Assembly: GCA_900314725.1 (NCBI GenBank)
Contig: OMWJ01000019.1
Location: 1-33,529, forward strand
Source of the DNA: an uncultured Bacteroidales bacterium
Lineage (GTDB): Bacteria; Bacteroidota; Bacteroidia; Bacteroidales; P3
Length of the DNA stretch: 33,529 bases
Direction: 5' to 3'
Shown: in pieces, positions 1-6,301 of the stretch
Layout of the letters: the number at the start of each line of letters is the position of its first letter
How positions within the stretch are numbered: position 1 is the first letter of the stretch
Position numbers and translations under genes: made by a program
The notes under the pieces: model-generated
Told to the model about the DNA's origin: nothing
Database searches by the model: none
Seen by the model: the letters and a program-made list of their open reading frames with translations, nothing else

Positions 1-1
1 G

Positions 2-187
2 ACTTTACAAGGAACTTCGTATTTCTATTTTACATCTAACAAGACTTCTATACCGGAATTGTGTCAATGGTTGGCAATGCATACGAATTTGGAAAATCCT
101 CTGGAAAATGCTTGCTGCAGAGAAACATCGGTAGGAGTGAATAAGGATAGTAAGTATAGGGATTTGATGTTTTATCGGAATTTGTAA
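2..187 (+). CDS. 3' end of an unrecognised protein (partial)
   Basis: The frame is open from the left edge and ends in TAA at 185-187, leaving the last 61 residues. The peptide is ordinary in composition, with two adjacent cysteines (ENACCRE) and the ending KYRDLMFYRNL. I do not recognise a family. A strong hairpin with a T run follows at once, which supports this being the true end of a gene. It converges on the LicD gene. The start and most of the protein lie outside the window. Confidence 0.6.
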   Translation, partial: TLQGTSYFYFTSNKTSIPELCQWLAMHTNLENPLENACCRETSVGVNKDSKYRDLMFYRNL

Positions 188-192
188 AAAAA

Positions 193-234
193 AAACGGCA
201 ACAGTTTTATGTTGCCGTTTAAGATTTTTTTTTG
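193..234. terminator. Bidirectional intrinsic terminator
   Basis: A perfect 10-bp stem (AAACGGCAAC at 193-202, GTTGCCGTTT at 211-220) with an 8-base loop. A T-rich run follows on the plus side and an A run precedes it, so it can stop both the partial plus-strand gene and the minus-strand licD gene. Confidence 0.85.
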
Positions 235-273
235 CTTTTCGTACTCAAAAAATTTTGCTTTTCGAATTTTTGA

Positions 274-1110
274 TTATATCTCTATATAAGAAACAGGATG
301 AACTTTTCGCTTGTTTTCTGGTGGAAGAGTCATATAATCTCTATATTCGTATTTAAGGAAAGCATCGTAGTCTTTTATTCCATAGAACTTCCTGCCCTCA
401 AAATCATATAAGGCACGCTCTTTAAACCAAGTCTTAGGCATTCCGTATCTCTCTTTCAAAGGACTTTTGAAATAGAATTTTCCCAAAGAAGGAAACAATA
501 GGCAGGTAACCTTGTTGTCTGAAGAATTACTGCTTTTTTTATGCAATGCTTTCTGGCGTTTTACAACGAAAGACATAGGAATTTTGTTGAGCAAGGAGAA
601 CCAAAGGCGTTTAAAACCACGCTTTTGAACCTTACCTACTTCACTCCATGCAATCTTTCTAAGACAATAGCAATAAAAATCTTGTAACATCTGCATAGGT
701 AAAGACTTCGGAATGTCGTCTAAAGGGAAAATATCTATAAATAGTCCGTTCCTGCATTTGAGATGTTCTTGATAAAGACGAACAAACTTAGTTCCTGTGC
801 GTCTAAGTTTTCCATAACCCCAACGGTAGTATTTGTCTGTGTCGCTATCTTGAAAAAAACATATCTCTGGGTTGAGTTCATTTGCAACTTGTTTAAATTT
901 TTCGTAATCCTCTCTTAGCATTGCTATATCAGCGTCATCATCCCAAGGGATATATCCTTTATGCCTTACTGCTCCAAGCAGAGTACCTCCGTAAAGGACG
1001 TATGAAATATTGTGTAACTCACAGACTCTATGCAGTTCTTCTATCATTCCTAACTGCAAAAGCTGTATTTTGCGTAATTCTTCTGATGTTATTTGTCTTT
1101 GTTTCATCAC
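274..1110 (-). CDS. LicD family phosphotransferase
   Basis: A 278-residue protein of the LicD/fukutin-related nucleotidyltransferase-fold family. Known members move phosphocholine, or a related phospho-group, onto cell-surface glycans such as LPS, teichoic acid or capsule. The family signature is clear: GGTLLGAVRHKGYIPWDDDAD at 41-61 with the metal-binding aspartates at 57-59 and 61, then DIFPLDDIP near 126-134. The C-terminal part (KERYGMPKTWF, HP near the end) also matches LicD proteins. There is no signal peptide, so it should act in the cytoplasm. No choline uptake or choline kinase gene is visible nearby, so the donor is unknown. It starts at one of two adjacent ATGs; the promoter lies 17 bases upstream. 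Confidence 0.88.
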   Translation of the reverse strand: MMKQRQITSEELRKIQLLQLGMIEELHRVCELHNISYVLYGGTLLGAVRHKGYIPWDDDADIAMLREDYEKFKQVANELNPEICFFQDSDTDKYYRWGYGKLRRTGTKFVRLYQEHLKCRNGLFIDIFPLDDIPKSLPMQMLQDFYCYCLRKIAWSEVGKVQKRGFKRLWFSLLNKIPMSFVVKRQKALHKKSSNSSDNKVTCLLFPSLGKFYFKSPLKERYGMPKTWFKERALYDFEGRKFYGIKDYDAFLKYEYRDYMTLPPENKRKVHPVSYIEI

Positions 1111-1127
1111 CCAAAAAGATTCTTTTG

Positions 1128-1135
1128 CAAAATTA
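1128..1135 (-). promoter_or_regulatory. Promoter -7 box for licD
   Basis: On the minus strand this reads TAATTTTG, a match to the Bacteroidota TAnnTTTG box. It lies 17 bases before the licD start and predicts a very short leader. I see no clear TTTG box at the expected distance upstream. Confidence 0.6.
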
Positions 1136-1238
1136 ATACTTTTTAAACTTATAGAAAGAATAGAAAAGACAAAAAGGGTGTTTTCAAAAATTGACTAAAA
1201 AAATGAGATGCTAAGTAAAATATAATCAAGTACTTAGA

Positions 1239-1342
1239 GTTGTTGAAAAAAGAGTTGATCTTTTTTTCTGAAAACCAAGTCTTTTATGTATAAACATCAA
1301 GTCTTTTGCATATAAACATCAACTCTTTTTTTACGAAGTCTT
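1239..1342. repeat. Mosaic intergenic repeat, copy A
   Basis: A perfect 14-bp inverted repeat (1246-1259 and 1318-1331) encloses two tandem 22-bp units at 1276-1297 and 1298-1319, which match at 19 of 22 positions. Each unit starts CAAGTCTTTT. A third partial unit starts CAACTCTTTT at 1320. The left end (gttgtt, a six-base A run, then tctttttttct) matches the left end of the element at 14867. It sits between two divergent promoters, so it does not end either gene. Confidence 0.75.
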
Positions 1343-1443
1343 CGTGTGTAAAAATGAGGATGAAATTACCATGTATTTTATCCTTTTTTTCTTATTTAGA
1401 ATGGTGGTAAATTCAAGAGAAAACAATTTTTTTTGAAAAACAT

Positions 1444-1474
1444 TTTGCCATTAAAATAAAAGGTTGTAAATTTG
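1444..1474 (+). promoter_or_regulatory. Promoter of rpmB
   Basis: TTTG at 1444-1447, 19 bases, then TAAATTTG at 1467-1474: a full match to the Bacteroidota housekeeping promoter. It leaves a leader of roughly 50 bases before the rpmB ATG. Confidence 0.85.
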
Positions 1475-1532
1475 CAAACTCAAAATTAATGGGGTAAGAA
1501 AAGAAGATAATAATAAAAAAACGAGTAATACA

Positions 1533-1772
1533 ATGTCAAGAATTTGTGAAATTACAGGAAGAGGTGCATTAAACGGAAATCACGTTTCTCACTCAAACAT
1601 AAAGACTAAGAGAAGATTTTATCCTAATCTTCAAACCAAGAAGTTTTATATTCCTGAGGAAGATGCTTGGGTAACTCTTAAGGTCAGTGCAAAAGGAATG
1701 AGAACAATAAACAAGAAAGGTATTATCTCTTGTTTGAACAATGCATTAGAAAAAGGATACATCAAGTATTAA
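1533..1772 (+). CDS. rpmB: 50S ribosomal protein L28
   Basis: A 79-residue ribosomal protein bL28, a structural part of the large subunit. The N-terminus (MSRICEITGRGALNGNHVSH) and the SNIKTKRRFYPNLQ segment are diagnostic, and the length is normal for the phylum. It has its own strong promoter and a hairpin after the stop. In many Bacteroidota rpmB is followed by rpmG (L33) and a short DUF4295 gene. Neither is here: the next gene is a thioesterase. Confidence 0.97.
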   Translation: MSRICEITGRGALNGNHVSHSNIKTKRRFYPNLQTKKFYIPEEDAWVTLKVSAKGMRTINKKGIISCLNNALEKGYIKY

Positions 1773-1796
1773 TACATCTTTTTTCAGAACTTATAG

Positions 1797-1835
1797 AAAC
1801 TGCCTGAGGCTATACTTGTGGCAGTTTTCTTGTTA
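1797..1835 (+). terminator. Probable terminator of rpmB
   Basis: An 8-bp stem (AAACTGCC at 1797-1804, GGCAGTTT at 1820-1827) with a 15-base loop, followed by a short T-rich tail. It is weaker than the other terminators in the window. Confidence 0.6.
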
Positions 1836-1853
1836 TATACGTAGATAAGGGAT

Positions 1854-2279
1854 ATGAAAGAGTATGTTTTTGATTTCACTCATAGAGTAAAATACTATGA
1901 GACAGATAAGATGGGATATGTTCATAACAGCAACTATTTCCGTTTCTTTGAGATAGGAAGAGAAGAAGCAATGAGGAATCTCGGAATTAGTTATGACGAA
2001 ATGGAAAAAAGAGGAGTGATGATGCCTCTTATAGAACAATATGCTCACTATCATACTCCCGCAGTGTATGATGATAATGTCATTATAAGAACCTACGTCA
2101 AAGAGGTGCCAACTGTGAAAATCCATTTTGAATATAAGGTATTGAGAATGCAAGAAGGCAAGGAAATACTTTTGTGTCAGGGTTGGAATAAATTGTGTTT
2201 TGTTGATGAGAAGACGCGCAAACCTATGCGTTGTCCTATATGGTTGCAAGAAAAATTAGAAAAAGTTTTGTCAGAATAA
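1854..2279 (+). CDS. Acyl-CoA thioesterase, hotdog fold (YbgC/4-hydroxybenzoyl-CoA thioesterase type)
   Basis: A 141-residue single hotdog-fold domain that should hydrolyse an acyl-CoA or acyl-ACP thioester in the cytoplasm. The N-terminal motif RVKYYETDKMGYVHNSNYF (11-29) contains the family's catalytic aspartate (Asp18) and the conserved His/Asn-Tyr pattern after it. The start at 1854 leaves the usual short lead before this motif. The natural substrate cannot be read from sequence. No promoter box is evident just upstream, so it may be read from rpmB through the weak hairpin. Its last codons contain the rpsU promoter. Confidence 0.88.
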   Translation: MKEYVFDFTHRVKYYETDKMGYVHNSNYFRFFEIGREEAMRNLGISYDEMEKRGVMMPLIEQYAHYHTPAVYDDNVIIRTYVKEVPTVKIHFEYKVLRMQEGKEILLCQGWNKLCFVDEKTRKPMRCPIWLQEKLEKVLSE

Positions 2280-2297
2280 GAAAAATATCTAATTTTG
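2267..2297 (+). promoter_or_regulatory. Promoter of rpsU
   Basis: TTTG at 2267-2270, exactly 19 bases, then TAATTTTG at 2290-2297. The first box lies inside the last codons of the thioesterase gene. The leader to the rpsU ATG is about 50 bases. Confidence 0.85.
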
Positions 2298-2340
2298 CAG
2301 CTTATTAATTAATTTATTTTATTAACAATTTAAAAAAGAA

Positions 2341-2346
2341 AGAGGT
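2341..2346 (+). promoter_or_regulatory. Shine-Dalgarno sequence of rpsU
   Basis: AGAGGT ends 7 bases before the ATG, and the longer run AGAAAGAGGT follows the 16S anti-SD complement with one base missing. Most genes here have no such site. In Bacteroidota the protein bS21 helps hide the anti-SD, so an SD on the bS21 mRNA fits autogenous control. Confidence 0.7.
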
Positions 2347-2353
2347 ATAAATT

Positions 2354-2551
2354 ATGATTATTGTCCCTATTAAAGAAGGCGAGAACATTGAAAGAGCTTT
2401 AAAGAAATTAAAAAGAAAATTTGAAAAAACAGGAGTTGTAAGAGAATTACGCTCAAGAAAGCAATTTACTAAACCATCTGTAATTGCAAGAGAAAAGAAA
2501 CTTAAAGCTATATATGTTCAGCACCTTAGACAAATGGAAATGGATAAATAG
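2354..2551 (+). CDS. rpsU: 30S ribosomal protein S21
   Basis: A 65-residue bS21, a small-subunit protein at the platform near the 3' end of 16S rRNA. MIIVPIKEGENIERALKKLK and the basic segment RELRSRKQFTKPSVIAREKK match Bacteroidota S21. It has its own promoter, an unusual SD and a strong terminator, so it forms a one-gene transcript. Known ribosome structures from this phylum show bS21 with bS6 and bS18 covering the anti-SD. High bS21 would therefore lower translation of SD-bearing messages, including its own; that control is inferred for this organism. Confidence 0.97.
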   Translation: MIIVPIKEGENIERALKKLKRKFEKTGVVRELRSRKQFTKPSVIAREKKLKAIYVQHLRQMEMDK

Positions 2552-2602
2552 TCATTAAGATTACACAGAGAAGATTTTTAATACTTTCTTCTCAAACAAA
2601 AG

Positions 2603-2640
2603 AAACTTACAAGTCTTTCGGGGTTTGTAAGTTTTTTTTT
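2603..2640 (+). terminator. Terminator of rpsU
   Basis: A 10-bp stem (AAACTTACAA at 2603-2612, TTGTAAGTTT at 2625-2634) with a T run from 2632 to 2640. The promoter box of the next gene begins two bases later. Confidence 0.88.
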
Positions 2641-2641
2641 G

Positions 2642-2649
2642 TAATTTTG
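2642..2649 (+). promoter_or_regulatory. Promoter -7 box of the recombinase-hpf unit
   Basis: TAATTTTG at 2642-2649 ends only 8 bases before the ATG at 2658. With the usual start distance for this promoter type, the transcript would begin at or within a few bases of the start codon. No good TTTG box is seen 19-20 bases upstream, since that stretch is the rpsU terminator. Confidence 0.6.
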
Positions 2650-2657
2650 CTATTGAA

Positions 2658-3539
2658 ATGAGAATACAGGAATTTTTGACATACTTGGAGAAACAGAAAA
2701 AATTCTCAAAGCATACAATAAAGGCATATTCTATTGATTTGAATCAATTTGAAAGAAAGCTGGCGAGAGTATGTGAAGGAGATACTTCTGATGAAAGCAT
2801 AGATACAAACATTATTCGTGTTTGGATAATGGATTTGTCAGAACAGGGAGTATCTAATCGTAGTATCAATAGAAAAATTACTGCACTGAGATCTTATTTC
2901 CATTATCTTGAAAAAATTGATGAAGACATAGTAAATCCAATGTCAAAGATTATTGCTCCAAAGATTCCTAAACGAAAAATGTCTTTTATTTCCAAAGAAG
3001 ATATGCAAAACATTCTTAATGAAGAATATGATGAAAAGGATTTTATCTCTGTGAGAAATCATCTGATAATAGAGATTCTTTACTCTACGGGCATAAGACG
3101 TTCAGAGCTTATTGGATTAAAAGAGAAAGATATTTCGTATTCTGATTTTTGTTTCAAAGTGTTGGGAAAGAGAAGAAAAGAAAGAATAGTCATAATAAAT
3201 CAAAAAATTGTTGATGATTTGATAAAATATATTGACCTAAAACATCGTTTAAATATAAAAGAGGAGTTCTTATTCGTGGATGAAAAGGGGAAAGTTTTTA
3301 ACGAAGGGCAGTTGTATTATATGATACACAAGAAACTTTTAGGTTGCAGTGTTGAAAAAAAATCCCCACATGTTTTCCGTCATACTTGTGCAACTCATCT
3401 AATAGATAATGGAGCAGAGATAAACAATGTTAAGAATCTTTTGGGACATGCTTCAATAGTTGCAACGGAGAAATATATTCACACCACAATAGAACAACTG
3501 AAAAAAGAATATAATAATGCTTTTAAAAGTATAAACTAA
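2658..3539 (+). CDS. Tyrosine recombinase XerC/XerD family
   Basis: A 293-residue site-specific recombinase. Residues 1-85 form the SAM-like core-binding domain and about 105-290 the catalytic domain. The catalytic set is complete: Arg147 (TGIRRSEL), Lys171 in the beta-hairpin, His238 and Arg241 (HVFRHT), His264 (LLGH) and the nucleophile Tyr273 (EKYIH). Length is typical of Xer proteins. Its place between rpsU and hpf is conserved in Bacteroidota, so it is likely a housekeeping chromosome-dimer resolvase rather than an element integrase. Whether it is XerC or XerD cannot be settled without comparison. It is probably transcribed with hpf (gap 18 bases), perhaps as a nearly leaderless message. 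Confidence 0.92.
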   Translation: MRIQEFLTYLEKQKKFSKHTIKAYSIDLNQFERKLARVCEGDTSDESIDTNIIRVWIMDLSEQGVSNRSINRKITALRSYFHYLEKIDEDIVNPMSKIIAPKIPKRKMSFISKEDMQNILNEEYDEKDFISVRNHLIIEILYSTGIRRSELIGLKEKDISYSDFCFKVLGKRRKERIVIINQKIVDDLIKYIDLKHRLNIKEEFLFVDEKGKVFNEGQLYYMIHKKLLGCSVEKKSPHVFRHTCATHLIDNGAEINNVKNLLGHASIVATEKYIHTTIEQLKKEYNNAFKSIN

Positions 3540-3544
3540 ATTTT

Positions 3545-3551
3545 AGGAGGT
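3545..3551 (+). promoter_or_regulatory. Perfect Shine-Dalgarno sequence of hpf
   Basis: AGGAGGT ends 6 bases before the ATG at 3558. It is the strongest anti-SD match I find in the window, in a lineage whose ribosomes normally ignore such sites. It suggests hpf translation responds to anti-SD availability, as proposed for rpsU. Confidence 0.8.
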
Positions 3552-3557
3552 AAAGTT

Positions 3558-3848
3558 ATGAACGTAAAAATCAATGCTGTAAAGTTTAAAGCCGACGAGA
3601 AACTTCTTGCTTTTGTAGAAGACAAAGTTTCTAAACTTGAACGACAATTATCTAACATTATTGAAGCTGAGGTTACTTTGAAAGTTGAAAAACCTGAAAG
3701 CGATAATAACAAGGTTGCAGATATTCGTCTTGTTATTAAAGGTTCTGATTTGTTTGCATCAAAACAAGCAGATAGTTTTGAGGAGGCAGTTATGCTTGCA
3801 ATAGATGCCTTAAAACATCAGATAAATAAGTTAAAAGATAAACAATAA
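3558..3848 (+). CDS. hpf: Ribosome hibernation promoting factor (short form)
   Basis: A 96-residue protein of the HPF/RaiA family, which binds idle ribosomes in the decoding channel during slow growth. The beta-alpha-beta-beta-beta-alpha pattern is visible: an N-terminal strand (MNVKINAVKF), a long helix (residues 13-34) and a C-terminal helix ending NKLKDKQ. It lacks the C-terminal dimerisation domain of long HPF, so it would act as a short factor. It shares a transcript with the recombinase and ends at a good terminator. The unusually strong SD is the striking point. Confidence 0.93.
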   Translation: MNVKINAVKFKADEKLLAFVEDKVSKLERQLSNIIEAEVTLKVEKPESDNNKVADIRLVIKGSDLFASKQADSFEEAVMLAIDALKHQINKLKDKQ

Positions 3849-3870
3849 TATCTATCTATAACTATATTTG

Positions 3871-3905
3871 AACAAGGGGACAGTTTAATGTTCCCTTGTT
3901 TTGTT
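3871..3905 (+). terminator. Terminator after hpf
   Basis: A stem of AACAAGGGGA (3871-3880) with TTCCCTTGTT (3891-3900), allowing one G-U pair, and a 10-base loop. A T-rich tail follows. Confidence 0.82.
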
Positions 3906-3968
3906 ATGTGTTTTCCTTTTTATTGAAGAATTTTATTCTAAACTTATCATACATAATAAAAAATATCG

Positions 3969-3976
3969 TACTTTTG
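3969..3976 (+). promoter_or_regulatory. Promoter -7 box of the wecA-like operon
   Basis: TACTTTTG matches TAnnTTTG and lies 39 bases before the ATG at 4016. The upstream box is not a good match. Confidence 0.6.
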
Positions 3977-4015
3977 CCAAACGATTTTGTTTAATCAGAC
4001 ATCTATTACAATAAT

Positions 4016-5164
4016 ATGAATGCAGGAACATATATAATGTCATTTCTTTTGGCTTTAGTGGTTTCATTATTGCTTATGCCTCCATTCATAAAACTAATGG
4101 TAAAGTATAGATTTTTAGACAAAAGTGGAGGAAGAAAGATACACAAAGGTTATACTGCTCACATGGGAGGTATAATAATATTTATAAGTTTTGCTCTTAC
4201 TGTTGCCGCAATGGTTTTTACGTACTTCAAAGTAACAAATGTTGCTTTGATTGTTTCTTTAGCTGTCGCCATATTAATTATGGTATTTGTGGGAATAAGA
4301 GATGATATGAACGATATAAGTCCTTGGACAAAACTTTGCTTTGAAGTAATCATTGGACTTTTACTTGCTTATATGGGAATACGTGTTACTGCCATAACAG
4401 GCTTTTCTGCTAATCAAATTATAGATATTCCTGAATGGATTGGATATGGAGCTACGGTTTGTTTTTTTATTGTAGTAGTAAATGCTTATAATCTTATAGA
4501 CGGAATAGATGGACAGGCAGGAATGCAAGCTGTAAATACTTTTTTATTTATTTTTCTTTTCTTTATCCTTCAAGTTGGTAATACAATAATATATAATGTT
4601 CCTTTTTCTGCTTTGTTTATAAATATATGTTTGGTTTCTATTGTTGGAGCAATTGTTGGCTTTCTTAAATATAATTGGCAAAAAGCAACAATATTTATGG
4701 GAGATACAGGATCTTTATTTATTGGAACTTTGATAACTATTTTTTCTATTCTTGCGATGAGATATAATGCTGAAATAACAGGAGGAACAACAATATCTGG
4801 TTTAACAAGAAAAGCTTATATCGCTCCTTTTTTAGGTTATTTCTATCTTCCAATGGCTGACACATTAAGAGTTTTTATTAGCCGAGCAAGAAAAGGGAAA
4901 TCTCCTTTTACTGCAGACGAAACACATATTCATCATTATTTTATTCGTTTAGGCTATTCTCATCAAAGATGTACTCTTACTACTTTTGCTATTTCTCTTG
5001 GTATTTCTATTATTTCTTCTGTGTTAGCATTCTTTGTTGCTGATATTATTTTTATATTAATAATAGTTGCATCTTGGTTCTTATATGTTCATTTGGTGCA
5101 TTTGTTCGTTGTAAAAAAACTAAAATCCATTGGAGAAGGAAGTTTTTATAATCTTAAAAAGTAA
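4016..5164 (+). CDS. Undecaprenyl-phosphate GlcNAc-1-phosphate transferase (WecA/TagO/MraY family)
   Basis: A 382-residue polytopic membrane enzyme that moves a sugar-1-phosphate from a UDP-sugar to undecaprenyl phosphate, the first membrane step of surface polysaccharide synthesis. Family marks: RKIHKGYTAHMGG (40-52), the aspartate pair in GIRDD (93-97), NAYNLIDGIDG (156-166), FMGDTGS (228-233) and the cytoplasmic HIHH loop (304-307). About ten hydrophobic segments are visible. HIHH with no peptidoglycan genes nearby favours WecA/TagO over MraY. It leads a tight operon: the next ATG is 2 bases after the stop. Confidence 0.9.
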   Translation: MNAGTYIMSFLLALVVSLLLMPPFIKLMVKYRFLDKSGGRKIHKGYTAHMGGIIIFISFALTVAAMVFTYFKVTNVALIVSLAVAILIMVFVGIRDDMNDISPWTKLCFEVIIGLLLAYMGIRVTAITGFSANQIIDIPEWIGYGATVCFFIVVVNAYNLIDGIDGQAGMQAVNTFLFIFLFFILQVGNTIIYNVPFSALFINICLVSIVGAIVGFLKYNWQKATIFMGDTGSLFIGTLITIFSILAMRYNAEITGGTTISGLTRKAYIAPFLGYFYLPMADTLRVFISRARKGKSPFTADETHIHHYFIRLGYSHQRCTLTTFAISLGISIISSVLAFFVADIIFILIIVASWFLYVHLVHLFVVKKLKSIGEGSFYNLKK

Positions 5165-5166
5165 TT

Positions 5167-5844
5167 ATGGACGAAAAAACAAAAGATCTTTCAGTTTTTA
5201 TGAAGAATGTATCTCTTTCATACGATAAGACGGTACTGACAGACATTAACCTTACAATAAAAAAAGGAGAATTTGTTTATCTTATAGGTAAAACAGGAGC
5301 AGGTAAATCTACTTTGCTTAGAGCTATGTATGCAGATATTCCTATTGAAAGTGGAGAGGGAGAGATATGTGGATTTAATCTAAGAAACATTTCAAAAAGA
5401 AACATTCCTTTACTTAGAAGAAAACTTGGCATTGTATTTCAAGATATGCAGTTATTAAATGACAGAACAGTGTTTAATAATCTCGCTTTTGTGCTAAAAG
5501 CTACAGGAAATAAAGATAAAAACTTCATAAAAACAAGAGTTATGCAATGCTTAGAAGAAGTGGGCTTGCAAGATAAAGCAGATGTTTATCCTTATAATCT
5601 CTCTGAGGGCGAAATGCAGAGAATAGTTCTTGCACGTGCAACTGTTAATGCTCCTGAAATGATAATAGCAGATGAACCTACGGGAAATCTAGACCCAATC
5701 ACTTCTGAAGAAATAGTTAAACTGCTTCTAAAGCTTAATAAAGAGAACAATACTACTATCCTTATGGCTACGCACGATTATCTTATAATTAATGATTTTC
5801 GTTCTCGTGTGATTTCTTGTGAAAATGGAAAAATAATAGAATGA
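5167..5844 (+). CDS. ftsE: ABC transporter ATP-binding protein, FtsE-like
   Basis: A 225-residue single ATPase domain. It shows Walker A GKTGAGKST (41-49), the Q-loop at Gln92, Walker B MIIADEPTGNLD (165-176) and the switch histidine in ATHD (203). Size and the DEPTGNLD form fit the FtsE/LolD/MacB group. In Bacteroidota single genes of this kind are usually FtsE, the partner of FtsX in division-site control of peptidoglycan hydrolases. The signature loop reads LSEGEMQR (145-152) instead of LSGGxxQR, so the second glycine is lost. No FtsX-like permease is adjacent. The queD start overlaps its end by 4 bases. Confidence 0.8.
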   Translation: MDEKTKDLSVFMKNVSLSYDKTVLTDINLTIKKGEFVYLIGKTGAGKSTLLRAMYADIPIESGEGEICGFNLRNISKRNIPLLRRKLGIVFQDMQLLNDRTVFNNLAFVLKATGNKDKNFIKTRVMQCLEEVGLQDKADVYPYNLSEGEMQRIVLARATVNAPEMIIADEPTGNLDPITSEEIVKLLLKLNKENNTTILMATHDYLIINDFRSRVISCENGKIIE

Positions 5845-6278
5845 AAATAAGAATAACAAAAGAGTTCCATTTTGAAATGAGCCATTGTCTAAACAACTAC
5901 AATGGTGCTTGCAAGAATATTCATGGACATAGTTACAAGTTGTTTATTACTTTAAGAGGAGAACCTTCTACAGATAAGACTTCATCTTCTTTTGGAATGG
6001 TTATGGACTTTAGAGATTTAAAAAGGATTGTTAAAGAAAACATCTTAGATATTTTTGATCACTGTTTCGTTATTGAAAAGAACTCTCCTTATGTCAAAGC
6101 AGTAGAAATGATGGATACAAAAAAATGTATTGTAGATTTTCAACCAACTTGTGAGAACCTTGTATTGCATTTCAAAGAAAGAATAGAAGATTTATTACCT
6201 AAGCATGTTGAACTCTATAAAATACTTCTTTACGAAACAGCATCTTCTTGTGCAGAATGGAATAGACAGGATAATTAA
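5841..6278 (+). CDS. queD: 6-carboxytetrahydropterin synthase / 6-pyruvoyl-tetrahydropterin synthase family
   Basis: A 145-residue enzyme that turns dihydroneopterin triphosphate into 6-carboxytetrahydropterin on the path to queuosine. The zinc histidines are His15, His28 and His30 (NIHGHSY). Catalytic Cys24 lies in NGACKN, the Asp73-His74 pair in FDHCF, and the pterin-binding glutamate is Glu132 (YETASS). All key residues are present and length is normal. The start codon overlaps the ftsE stop (ATGA), so translation is likely coupled. No other queuosine genes are in the window. Confidence 0.88.
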   Translation: MKIRITKEFHFEMSHCLNNYNGACKNIHGHSYKLFITLRGEPSTDKTSSSFGMVMDFRDLKRIVKENILDIFDHCFVIEKNSPYVKAVEMMDTKKCIVDFQPTCENLVLHFKERIEDLLPKHVELYKILLYETASSCAEWNRQDN

Positions 6279-6301
6279 CCTTATTACCTATTAATATAGT
6301 T

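Larger units (their letters stand above)
1111..1532. other. Non-coding region between divergent licD and rpmB
   Basis: A gene-free stretch of 422 bases. It holds the licD promoter box near 1128, a repeat element at 1239-1342 and the rpmB promoter at 1444-1474. I see no credible small ORF or structured RNA in the rest. Confidence 0.7.

Noticed and set aside
1276-1319. The 22-bp tandem units as a CRISPR remnant
   Set aside because: The units are directly adjacent with no spacers, and no cas genes are near.
1833-2249. A 138-codon antisense frame across the thioesterase gene
   Set aside because: The plus-strand frame holds a clear hotdog-fold enzyme; the antisense product has no recognisable feature.
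2658-3539. Integrase marking a mobile element
   Set aside because: The recombinase sits in the conserved rpsU-hpf setting, and no att repeats, cargo or transposition genes flank it.
3849-4015. tRNA genes after hpf, as found in some Bacteroidota
   Set aside because: The gap holds just a terminator and a promoter box; no cloverleaf or GTTCGA-type T-arm is present here or in other gaps.
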